A stretch of DNA of 64,000 nt from Lacisediminihabitans profunda. GTDB lineage: Bacteria; Actinomycetota; Actinomycetes; Actinomycetales; Microbacteriaceae. The position numbers and the translations under genes are program-made. The stretch is taken from contig NZ_VRMG01000005.1 of NCBI RefSeq assembly GCF_008040105.1, positions 558,001 to 622,000 of the forward strand, in the 5' to 3' direction. Under the pieces are notes generated by a model. That model ran no database searches. It was not told the DNA's origin and saw nothing but the letters and a program-made list of their open reading frames with translations. Shown piece after piece: positions 43,055 to 50,044 of the stretch (its first letter is position 1; every line of letters begins with the position of its first letter).

Positions 43055-43843
43055 TCAGCGGCCGACGAACTCGGCCTCGGTGCGGGTGACGAAAGCGGTC
43101 ATTCCGATCCGGGCGTCCTCGCTCGAGGCGAGCCGAACCAGGGCGGGCTGCAGCGCCGCCTCGGCCGCCGCATCCCCCTCGCGCACGGCGAGCCTCGCGT
43201 TGGCGAGGGCGGCCTGCACGGCGAGGGGCGCCTGCGCGGCAACCCGGCGGGCGAGTTCGAGGCCGCGGTCGAACTGGGTTCCGTCTGGCACGACCTCTTG
43301 CACCAGTCCGATGCGGTGAGCCTCCGCCGCGTCGAAGCTGTCGCCGGTGAGGATCCAGCGCATGGCGTTCCCCCAGCCCACGGCCCGCGGGAAGCGGATC
43401 GTCGCCCCGCCGAACGGCAGGATGCCGCGAGCGACCTCGATCTGGCCGAAGGTCGTCGACTCGGCGGCGACGGCGATGTCGCTGGCGAGGATCAGTTCGA
43501 TTCCGAGGGTGAGGCAGGTGCCCTGCACCGCGATCACCACCGGCTTCGAGAGCTGGCGCCCCGACACCTGCCAGGGGTTGATGCCGCCGTCCGGGGCGAT
43601 CTCCAGTCCGTCCGCCCCGATGCGCGGGGCGACGTCGGCGAGGTCGAGGCCGCCGGTGAAGTGGTCGCCATGCGCGAACACGAAGCCGACCCTCAGCTCG
43701 GGATCGTTCTCGAGTTCGCCGTAGGCGACCGCGAGCTCGGACAACAGCCGGTAGTCGGCCGCGTTGCGCTTCTCCGGACGGTTGAAGCCGATCCTCAGAA
43801 CGTGGCCGTCCCGCTCGACGGTGATACGTGGGGTCTCGGTCAA
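43055..43843 (-). CDS. Enoyl-CoA hydratase/isomerase family protein (crotonase)
   Basis: A 262-residue crotonase-fold enzyme. It has RIGFNRPEKRNA, the oxyanion-hole loop FAHGDHFTGGLDLAD, VIAVQGTCLTLGIELILASD (second oxyanion Gly) and EVARGILPFGGATIRFPRAVG with one catalytic Glu. Hydratase, isomerase or another acyl-CoA activity is possible. The TTG at 43843 is preferred: AGAGG lies 6 nt upstream, while a -10-like TAGCAT lies only 3 nt before the alternative ATG at 43873, which would place that ATG at the transcript's 5' end. The 22-bp gap to the flavoprotein gene suggests an operon. Confidence 0.85.
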   Translation of the reverse strand: MTETPRITVERDGHVLRIGFNRPEKRNAADYRLLSELAVAYGELENDPELRVGFVFAHGDHFTGGLDLADVAPRIGADGLEIAPDGGINPWQVSGRQLSKPVVIAVQGTCLTLGIELILASDIAVAAESTTFGQIEVARGILPFGGATIRFPRAVGWGNAMRWILTGDSFDAAEAHRIGLVQEVVPDGTQFDRGLELARRVAAQAPLAVQAALANARLAVREGDAAAEAALQPALVRLASSEDARIGMTAFVTRTEAEFVGR

Positions 43844-43902
43844 CGCTGGCCTCTGTTCGGTCGGTCGGATCATCCCATGCTACGGCGGGCGGCGGTCGGC
43901 CG

Positions 43903-44727
43903 TCAGGTGCTGCTGACGGCCCCGATGATGCGCAGGATGCTGCCGAGGTCGTCCCCGGCGGCCGTCGCGTTGCGCGGAGCGAATTCGGTGATGCCGGCGC
44001 CGGCCAGCGGCAGGGCCGCCTTCACCGCCGCGATGACCTCGAGCAGCGACTGGAGCGTGACCCCGAACGGCTCCGGGAAGCCGAGGCCGGTGAACTCCGC
44101 AGGGTCGAGCACGTCGAGGTCGACGTGGAGGTAGACCGAGGTGGCCCCTGAGGCGGTGAGCGCGTCCCTGATCGACTCGGCGGTGAGCTGCTCCGGCGCG
44201 ATCAGGCGCACGCCGGCCGAGTCGACGAAGGCAGCCTCGGCGTCGTCGAGGGCACGGGTTCCGGCGAGGATCAGCCGGCCGACCTCGAGCGGTGTCGTCG
44301 GGGTGAGCGACGGGTCACCCTCGCCGAGGAGAGTGCGCAACACCATGCCGTGGAAGGCGTGACTGGGCGAGGACTCTGCCGTGTGCAGGTCGGGGTGGGC
44401 GTCGAGCCAGACCACCGCCATGGCGTCGTTGACGGCGGCGGCGTGCTGGATCGAGGCCAGCTCGACCCCGCAATCGCCGCCGATCGTCACCGCGAGGCCG
44501 CTGATCGAGCCGAGGGCGATGAGCTGGGCATCCCGCACCGCCTGCAAAGAGCTCAGGCGACTCACCCGGGTGCCCTCGTCGTTGCCCGCGCCGAGCGGCA
44601 CGTCGATCAGCACAGTGGATGTGGTGGGCAGATCCCCGCGGATCGCCTCCGCCCCATCTACCAGTCGCATCGCGCGCGATGAGCCAGAGCCTTGCCATTG
44701 GGGGACGACGAGAAAAGTGGCAGCCAC
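43903..44727 (-). CDS. Arginase/agmatinase (ureohydrolase) family protein
   Basis: A 274-residue ureohydrolase-fold protein. The metal motifs are VWLDAHPDLHT (D-A-H-x-D) and YLHVDLDVLDPAEF (D-x-D-x-x-D-P). The first motif, normally G-G-D-H-S, is TIGGDCGVELAS, so the MnA-ligand His is replaced by Cys; a shift to another metal or altered activity is possible. Arginase, formiminoglutamase or another guanidine hydrolase cannot be told apart. The GTG at 44727 is chosen because a CATACT box lies 6 nt upstream (leaderless). Confidence 0.82.
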   Translation of the reverse strand: MAATFLVVPQWQGSGSSRAMRLVDGAEAIRGDLPTTSTVLIDVPLGAGNDEGTRVSRLSSLQAVRDAQLIALGSISGLAVTIGGDCGVELASIQHAAAVNDAMAVVWLDAHPDLHTAESSPSHAFHGMVLRTLLGEGDPSLTPTTPLEVGRLILAGTRALDDAEAAFVDSAGVRLIAPEQLTAESIRDALTASGATSVYLHVDLDVLDPAEFTGLGFPEPFGVTLQSLLEVIAAVKAALPLAGAGITEFAPRNATAAGDDLGSILRIIGAVSST

Positions 44728-44733
44728 ACGTCC

Positions 44734-44739
44734 AGTATG
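44734..44739 (-). promoter_or_regulatory. Leaderless -10 box for the ureohydrolase gene
   Basis: CATACT on the minus strand, exactly 6 nt before the GTG at 44727. Confidence 0.4.
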
Positions 44740-44767
44740 GCTGCCACCGAGGGATTGCGAGTGATCG

Positions 44768-45409
44768 TTAGAGCGTGCGCGGCGCGATCGCGAGGTTCGC
44801 GACGAGCTCGGCCGCGTTCTGGCGAACGACATAGGCGGGGCGGTCACGCTCGAAGCGCCAGCTCTCGGAGAGCGGGCCGACGTTCACCGCGTCGAAACCG
44901 AACTCGTCGTAGAGCCTCGTGAGCAGCTCCGTGGCATCCTCGAAATCGGACGAAACGCCCAGGGCGCGGCGGTTCGGCGTGCCGGCCGGGCGCGAGTCCG
45001 CGGTGATGTCGGCCGAGGTGATGTGATTGAACCCCTTGACCACCCGCGACTGCGGCAGGTGCTCCTGGAGCAACCCGGAGACCGTCGCGGTGCCGTTGTC
45101 GAGCGCCGCATAGTGGCCGTCACGCTCGAAGTAGTAGTTGTTGGTGTCGATCACGACCTTGCCGGCGAGCGGCTCGACCGGCACGTCCGCGTAGTTCTTG
45201 AACGGCACCGTCACGACCACGAAGTCGCCGGCCTCCGCCGCCTCGACCGGGGTGGCCGCCCGAGCCTTCGGTCCGAGCTCCTCGATGAGCGCGGACAGGG
45301 TCTCCGGTCCGCGTGAGTTGCTGATCACCACGTCATAGCCGTTCTCGATCGCCTTGCGCGCGAGCTGGCCGCCAATGTTTCCTGCACCGATGAATCCGAT
45401 TGTTGTCAT
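44768..45409 (-). CDS. NAD(P)-binding F420-reductase-like protein
   Basis: A 213-residue Rossmann protein of the NADPH-dependent F420 reductase/ProC-N type. It has TTIGFIGAGNIGGQLARKAI, ISNSRGPETL (NADP-type Ser-Arg), VVVTVPFKNYADVP, VIDTNNYYFERDG, VVKGFNHITSADI and the C-terminal ESWRFERDRPAYV. Related proteins are often annotated as NADPH-dependent F420 reductase, but many are simple NADPH oxidoreductases. No F420 gene is nearby, so cofactor use is open. GGAG lies 6 nt before the ATG. Confidence 0.8.
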   Translation of the reverse strand: MTTIGFIGAGNIGGQLARKAIENGYDVVISNSRGPETLSALIEELGPKARAATPVEAAEAGDFVVVTVPFKNYADVPVEPLAGKVVIDTNNYYFERDGHYAALDNGTATVSGLLQEHLPQSRVVKGFNHITSADITADSRPAGTPNRRALGVSSDFEDATELLTRLYDEFGFDAVNVGPLSESWRFERDRPAYVVRQNAAELVANLAIAPRTL

Positions 45410-45454
45410 GGCGACTCCAACTGACCGGCCGAGGAATTTGTTCCCGGCGGAGCG

Positions 45455-46198
45455 TCAGGCTCCGGAGGTGATCGCCGACGGCGGCGGCGAGCCCGCCTTG
45501 AGGGCGGCGAGTCGAGCGTCGAGCTCGACCTCGTCGTCCGAGGCGTCGAGCTGTTCGAACTGCGCGTCGAGACTGGATGCCGCGAGCTCCTGCTGGCCCA
45601 TCACCACGGCCTCCTGGCGGCGGATCTTGTCTTCGAACCGGCTGATCTCGCTGGTCGGGTCGAGCAGGTCGATCGACTTCACCGCGTCCTGCACCTGGCG
45701 CTGGGCATCCGCCGTCTTCGACCGCGCGATGAGTTCGTCGCGCTTGGACGACAGCTGGCTCAGCTTGCCGCGCATCGCGTCGAGGCCCTTCTTGAGCTGG
45801 TCGACCACCGCCGTCTGGGACGCGATCGTCGGCTCGGCATCCCGTGCCTCCTTCTCCGCGGAGAGCTGACGGCCGAGGGCCACCTTGGCGAGGTTGTCGA
45901 ACTTGTCGGCGTCGACCGTGTTGCCGGCGGCGCGAAGCTCGTCCGCCTTGCGGCTCGCCGCGAGTGCCTTGTTCCCCCAGTCGCCTGCGTTGCGCACGTC
46001 TTCCGCGTGGTCCTGCTCGAGCAGTCGGAGGTTGCCGATCGTCTGGGCCACGGCGCCCTCGGCCTCGGCGATGCTGTTGGTGTAGTCCCGCACCATCTGG
46101 TCGAGCATGAGGCCGGGGTCTTCCGCCGAATCGATCAGCGCGTTGATGTTCGCCTTCGCGAGCTGGGCGATCCTGCCGAAGATTGACTGCTTTACCAT
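45455..46198 (-). CDS. PspA/IM30-family envelope stress protein
   Basis: A 247-residue coiled-coil protein starting with FGRIAQLAKANINALIDSAED and LMLDQMVRDYTNSIAEAEGA, the amphipathic helix and helix 1 typical of PspA/Vipp1. It continues as long alpha-helical hairpins (~25-215). These proteins form ESCRT-III-like scaffolds that protect the cytoplasmic membrane. GGAAGGAAGAG precedes the ATG. It lies directly downstream of a TPM-domain protein on the same strand, a frequent and conserved pairing in actinobacteria. Confidence 0.9.
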   Translation of the reverse strand: MVKQSIFGRIAQLAKANINALIDSAEDPGLMLDQMVRDYTNSIAEAEGAVAQTIGNLRLLEQDHAEDVRNAGDWGNKALAASRKADELRAAGNTVDADKFDNLAKVALGRQLSAEKEARDAEPTIASQTAVVDQLKKGLDAMRGKLSQLSSKRDELIARSKTADAQRQVQDAVKSIDLLDPTSEISRFEDKIRRQEAVVMGQQELAASSLDAQFEQLDASDDEVELDARLAALKAGSPPPSAITSGA

Positions 46199-46210
46199 TT
46201 CTCTTCCTTC

Positions 46211-46246
46211 CCGTTGTGAATCGTTTGCCCGTTGTGAATCGTTGGC
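46211..46246. repeat. 18-bp tandem duplication
   Basis: CCCGTTGTGAATCGTTTG (46211-46228) is repeated at 46229-46246 with a single change, in the gap between the TPM and PspA genes. Confidence 0.75.
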
Positions 46247-46251
46247 GGCAA

Positions 46252-48330
46252 CTAGAACCTGCCGCCGCTCGACCGTCCGCCGCCGCCGAATCCTCCGCCG
46301 CTCGACCGACCTCCGCCGGAGCCGCCGAAGCCCCCGCCGAATCCGCCGCCCCCGAATCCGCCCCCGCCGAATCCGCCCCCGCCGAATCCGCCGAACCCGC
46401 CTCCGCCGAAGCCCCCGCCGCGCCCGCCACCGCTCAGGAGCCCGCCGATGATGCCGCCGAGGATGGCGCCCCCGATTCCGTTGAGGCCGGACCCGCCGCC
46501 CGCGCCGGGGCCCTGGAACGAGTCGACGTCGTCCTGGGCCGCCGAAAGGGCCTCCCTCGAGAGCCGGATCGCGGCGGTCGCCTCGGTGAGCGCCTGCACC
46601 GGGTCGGTGGAGGAGAGCGAAACGGCGACCTCGAGGTGCCTGGTGGCCTCAGAGACCCGCGTGCGGGCCGTGCTGCCGACTCCGCCGCGACGGGTCGTGA
46701 TGAAGTCGTTGGCGGCGGAGATCTGGCTCGACGCCGTGCTGATCGCGGAGGGCAGTTGGGCCGCCGCCGTGCGCACCTTCTCCTGCTCGTCGCGCACCGC
46801 GTCGAGCACCCGGTCGAGTTGCGCGTTCGCGGTGCCCAGCGTGCCGAGGCTCGAGAGCGGGTCGCCGGCGTTGCCGGCTTCGGTCGCGGCGGCGAGGGCG
46901 GTCTCCGCGGCCGCGATCGACGGGGCCAGCTCGTCGGATGCCGCCGCCGGCAACGCCTTCGCCGTCGCGAGGTCCTGGCGGGTGTCGGTGATCGCCGCGT
47001 CGAGCTTCGACTTCGCGTCGGCGAGCCCCAGCGCGAGGGAGTCGATCGCGTCGAGAAGCTGGGCGGTCTGGCCGAGGCTCGCCTGCCCCGCCCGCACGTT
47101 GACGGCGGCCGTGCTCAGGTCGTTCTTCGCTAGCGCGTCCCGCGCCGTCGCTGCCGTCGTGTCCACGAAGGCGAGGAGCTTGTCGGCCTGCTCCGGGTTG
47201 GTGGCGACTGTCGCGAGCGCCTTCGGCGAGTAGGACGAAGCGAGACCGGCGAGCTTCTCCCGGGAGGCGGCGAGGCGGGTGGCGGCCGCCGAGGCATCCG
47301 CCACCACCTTCTCCAGGTCCTGGGGCGCCGACTTCTCCAGCTCGCGCAGGTCGTCGAAGGCGTCGGCCTGTTCGTCGAGCTCGCGGTCGGCGGTCTCGCA
47401 CAGTTCGATGATCCGCGTGGTCATCGCCCGCTTCTCCTCCGGGGTCTCCGGCACGGCGTCGTCGAGCTTCTGCTTGATGGCGAAGGCCTCCTTCACCTCG
47501 GCCTGCGCCTTGGCGAGAGTGGCGCTGAACGGGGTGGTGACCTCGTTGCCGAACTGGGCGATCGCGAAGCCGAGCTCCTGCTCGCTCGACTTGAGCGAGT
47601 CGTCGAGCTGCACGAGCAGGCTGCTCGCCTTCGCGTCGAGCTGGTCGAGGGAGAGCTGCGCCGTGCGGGCGGCGGCGAGTTGCCCCGCCCTTCTGCGGCG
47701 CGAGCGGATGAACAGGACGAGGCCGAGGCCGAGGAACAGCAGCACGATGATGACGACGATCGTGACGAGGGCGGCCTGGAGGGCGCCACCGGCGATGGCG
47801 CTCCCGGTGCCGCCCGATCCGGTCCCGTTCGACCCGGTGCCGCCCGATCCGCCGGCCATCGCGGCGTCGAAACCGTCGGCGGCAGCGATCGCGGCGCCGG
47901 CCCAGTCATCGGCCTTCAGCTTCGGCACGACCTCGTTGGTCTCGATGGAGTCCGTCTGCTGCGCGCTGAGCGGCACGGACCCGTCGTAGAAGACGTTGTA
48001 GACGCGGTCACTCACGGCGACCGCCAGGAGGATGTTGTTCTTGCCGAGCCCGTTCTTCCTGGCGGTGGCAGCGGCCCAGGCCTGCGGATCGCTCACCCCG
48101 GTGAAGCTGTCGACGTAGACCACGAAGAGCTGGACCTTGCTGTCCGCGTAGAGCTTGTCGATGGCCGAGTTGACCTCGGCCTGCCGGCCGCCGAGGGCAC
48201 CGACCTGGTCGACCACATACCCGCCGGCGAGGTCGACCGGGGGAGTGGCGACGGCGGCGGTTGGTGCGACCAGGCCGATTCCGAGCGCAATGGCCACCGC
48301 CGCCAGGGTGGCGAAGAGTCGGTTGCGCAT
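46252..48330 (-). CDS. TPM-domain membrane protein with glycine-rich tail
   Basis: A 692-residue protein. The signal peptide (1-29) ends near AAVATPPVDL. A TPM domain (~35-160) follows, including KVQLFVVYVDSFTGVSDPQAW and NNILLAVAVSDRVYN. A Gly/Ser/Thr linker leads to one membrane helix (~188-212, TIVVIIVLLFLGLGLVLFI), then ~430 residues of mainly coiled-coil cytoplasmic sequence. The last ~75 residues are almost pure Gly/Phe/Ser with arginines, encoded by repeated CCGCCGAA-type DNA. TPM proteins are linked to photosystem repair or envelope maintenance. With PspA it probably forms an envelope-stress module. Confidence 0.85.
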   Translation of the reverse strand: MRNRLFATLAAVAIALGIGLVAPTAAVATPPVDLAGGYVVDQVGALGGRQAEVNSAIDKLYADSKVQLFVVYVDSFTGVSDPQAWAAATARKNGLGKNNILLAVAVSDRVYNVFYDGSVPLSAQQTDSIETNEVVPKLKADDWAGAAIAAADGFDAAMAGGSGGTGSNGTGSGGTGSAIAGGALQAALVTIVVIIVLLFLGLGLVLFIRSRRRRAGQLAAARTAQLSLDQLDAKASSLLVQLDDSLKSSEQELGFAIAQFGNEVTTPFSATLAKAQAEVKEAFAIKQKLDDAVPETPEEKRAMTTRIIELCETADRELDEQADAFDDLRELEKSAPQDLEKVVADASAAATRLAASREKLAGLASSYSPKALATVATNPEQADKLLAFVDTTAATARDALAKNDLSTAAVNVRAGQASLGQTAQLLDAIDSLALGLADAKSKLDAAITDTRQDLATAKALPAAASDELAPSIAAAETALAAATEAGNAGDPLSSLGTLGTANAQLDRVLDAVRDEQEKVRTAAAQLPSAISTASSQISAANDFITTRRGGVGSTARTRVSEATRHLEVAVSLSSTDPVQALTEATAAIRLSREALSAAQDDVDSFQGPGAGGGSGLNGIGGAILGGIIGGLLSGGGRGGGFGGGGFGGFGGGGFGGGGFGGGGFGGGFGGSGGGRSSGGGFGGGGRSSGGRF
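46255..46440 (-). repeat. Low-complexity glycine-rich coding repeat
   Basis: The minus strand encodes runs of GGGFGGGGFGG within the TPM gene tail. The DNA is a degenerate 9-15 bp repeat, prone to slippage and length change. Confidence 0.75.
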
Positions 48331-48368
48331 CGAGAGTCGGATGATCTGCCCCTTTGCCGCACGGGTGA

Positions 48369-48374
48369 ATTTTA
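48369..48374 (-). promoter_or_regulatory. -10 box for the TPM-PspA genes
   Basis: TAAAAT on the minus strand, 38 nt before the ATG at 48330. It stands out in GC-rich DNA; no certain -35. Confidence 0.4.
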
Positions 48375-48420
48375 GGATTCTACCGACACCCGATGTGGCG
48401 ATGGGGCTAAAGAGGTTAAT

Positions 48421-49182
48421 TCACTTGAGCCTGAGGGAACTGAGCGGTCCGGTCACGAGGTCGGTCGTCACGGGGTCCCCCTCGGTCACGAGATCGATCG
48501 CCGCCGAGACCTGGTAGACGCCGGGCGCGACGTGTGGCAGGTCGGTGCGGAAGCTCCCGGCTGAATCGTCCTCGATGCCGCAGGTCACCGGCACGAGGGT
48601 GGCACGATAGCTCATCGACGCCCCGGGTTCGAGGTCGACGACGGCGGCCATCGCGATCATCGGGCCATTGCTGTGCCAGAGGGTGATGCCGTCCCTCGAG
48701 AGGGTGATGGCGGGCGAGGCCGCCGTCGTGCCGCGCACGCGCGTCGACCCCGTGTTGGTGAGCGTGACCGTGCCCGGCACGCTCTCCGCCGAGGCCGACG
48801 CGGCGGGGAAGTCGGCGGTGAGCACCAGGCCGGCAGGGTTGGGGGCCACCTGCGCAAGCTCTCTGCCGCAGGGGTTGAGCTTCTCGGCCGGGGCCCGCTG
48901 GATGCCCGGAGCGCCCGTGGCGATCTCCGGCGCGGTCGCTCCGGAGTCGGAGGCACCCGATCCGGCACTCATGGTCGACGGAGGCTGGAAGACTGCCCGC
49001 AGGCCGGCGACGCTCGCCACGCCGATGCCCGCGACGGCGAGGGTCGTCGCGCTCCCCAGCGCGAGTTGCTGGCCCAGGCGGCGGCGGGAGCTTCGGCGGA
49101 TCACGGTCGCGGTGTCGATTCCGCGGGCCGGAGTGGCGGCCGCGCACGCGAACAGGTTCTTCAGGTCAGACTCTGTGGACAT
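48421..49182 (-). CDS. Single-pass membrane protein, putative partner of the ECF sigma factor
   Basis: A 253-residue protein with a ~42-residue cytoplasmic N-terminus (STESDLKNLFACAAATPA, then RRSSRRRLGQQ), one membrane helix (~43-65, LGSATTLAVAGIGVASVAGL) and an extracellular domain with two Cys residues (NPCGREL and VTCGIED). It overlaps the sigma gene by 17 bp, the usual place for an anti-sigma factor, but no zinc-type HxxxCxxC motif is visible in the short cytoplasmic part. It may be a noncanonical anti-sigma or an exported partner. Function unknown. Confidence 0.7.
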   Translation of the reverse strand: MSTESDLKNLFACAAATPARGIDTATVIRRSSRRRLGQQLALGSATTLAVAGIGVASVAGLRAVFQPPSTMSAGSGASDSGATAPEIATGAPGIQRAPAEKLNPCGRELAQVAPNPAGLVLTADFPAASASAESVPGTVTLTNTGSTRVRGTTAASPAITLSRDGITLWHSNGPMIAMAAVVDLEPGASMSYRATLVPVTCGIEDDSAGSFRTDLPHVAPGVYQVSAAIDLVTEGDPVTTDLVTGPLSSLRLK

Positions 49183-49765
49183 GGGGGGCTCCCTGCGCGC
49201 TATCGATGGGCTTGGTGGTCGACTGGTGCGTGTCGGTTGGTTCTGCCGCGGCTGGCCCTTCGGCCAGCGCGACCGCCATCTTCGCGAGCCCGTCGCTCAG
49301 GTAGCGCTTCACAGTGCCCGGGCTGATGGCGAGCCACTCGGCGATGTCGTCGACCTTGAGGTCTTCGTAGTAGCGCAGCACGAGGCAGGCGCGTTCGCGG
49401 GGGCTCAGCTTGCCCAACTCGCCGTGCAGGTCGAGTCGGCTCTCGGCAGCGGGCACGGCGGAGTCGTCGGCCTCCGGCACCACGGTGAGATGGGCGATCT
49501 TGCGCCAGCGGGTGGTGCGGCGTCCTCCGTCGAGGTAGGTGTTGAGGATCGCCCGGCGCACGTAGGCCTCGGCGCTCGTGACGGTGAAGCCGTTGCGCAG
49601 CCGGCCGAACGTCTTGACCAGGGCGTCCTGCACGAGGTCGGCCGCGTCATCCGGGCTCCCGCAGATCAGGTGCGCGTAGCGCGTGAGGGCGTCACCCCGC
49701 TCGGCGACGAGGGTCGTGACGACGTCCCGCCAGCCATCGCCGTGTGCTGCCTGCTGCGTTGCCAC
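49166..49765 (-). CDS. ECF sigma factor (SigE-like family)
   Basis: A 199-residue extracytoplasmic-function sigma factor. Region 2 has TRYAHLICGSPDDAADLVQD and AEAYVRRAILNTYLDG; region 4 is LSPRERACLVLRYYEDLKVD, then DIAEWLAISPGTVKRYLSDG. These features match the actinobacterial SigE-family subgroup (the 50S-type R-A-C-L-V-L-R-Y-Y-E-D). A His/Ser-rich tail (~175-199) follows. The GTG has AAGGGG 7 nt upstream. The promoter region contains a perfect 27-bp tandem duplication. It is coupled to the membrane protein downstream. Confidence 0.88.
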   Translation of the reverse strand: MATQQAAHGDGWRDVVTTLVAERGDALTRYAHLICGSPDDAADLVQDALVKTFGRLRNGFTVTSAEAYVRRAILNTYLDGGRRTTRWRKIAHLTVVPEADDSAVPAAESRLDLHGELGKLSPRERACLVLRYYEDLKVDDIAEWLAISPGTVKRYLSDGLAKMAVALAEGPAAAEPTDTHQSTTKPIDSAQGAPHVHRV

Positions 49766-49783
49766 TCGTGTCCCCTTGCCTGC

Positions 49784-49837
49784 GTCGGTTCTACTCTCTA
49801 CCCCCTAAGAGTCGGTTCTACTCTCTACCCCCTAAGA
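49784..49837. repeat. Perfect 27-bp tandem duplication in the sigma-factor promoter region
   Basis: The unit (starts GTCGGTTCTACTCTCTACCC) occurs at 49784-49810 and 49811-49837. On the minus strand each copy contains TAGAGAGTAGAAC, so promoter or operator elements are doubled 19 bp upstream of the sigma GTG. Confidence 0.85.
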
Positions 49838-49919
49838 CGCACGGCGCGCGCAAAACGTTGTGTCTGGTCCCTTCCCGCCTCCGCCGCACGCCTCCGCCGC
49901 ACGCGCTCGCCGCACGCGC

Positions 49920-50016
49920 GACTGTGCCCGTTTGTCGTCTCCGTGCCACGTCGAGCGGGCACAGAAACGACAAACGGGCACAGTCACGAAACGGGCACTA
50001 CCAAACGGGCACAGTC
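49920..50016. repeat. Palindromic repeat cluster (19-bp perfect inverted repeat plus extra half-copies)
   Basis: GACTGTGCCCGTTTGTCGT (49920-49938) and its exact complement (49967-49985) flank a 28-bp loop. The half-site AAACGGGCAC recurs at 49972, 49989 and 50003, and a variant GCGGGCACAG at about 49955. It lies beyond the 3' end of pckG and has the look of a REP-like or BIME-like element. Confidence 0.75.
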
Positions 50017-50044
50017 ACCCCACGGGGCGGTCCGCCTGCCCGGG

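Larger units (their letters stand above)
49766..50044. other. 279-bp gap: sigma promoter region plus palindromic repeat cluster
   Basis: It holds two features listed separately: the 27-bp promoter duplication (49784-49837) and the inverted-repeat cluster (49920-50016). Between them is a G/C-rich stretch with direct CCGCCGCACG words (about 49880-49915). No gene is seen. Confidence 0.6.
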
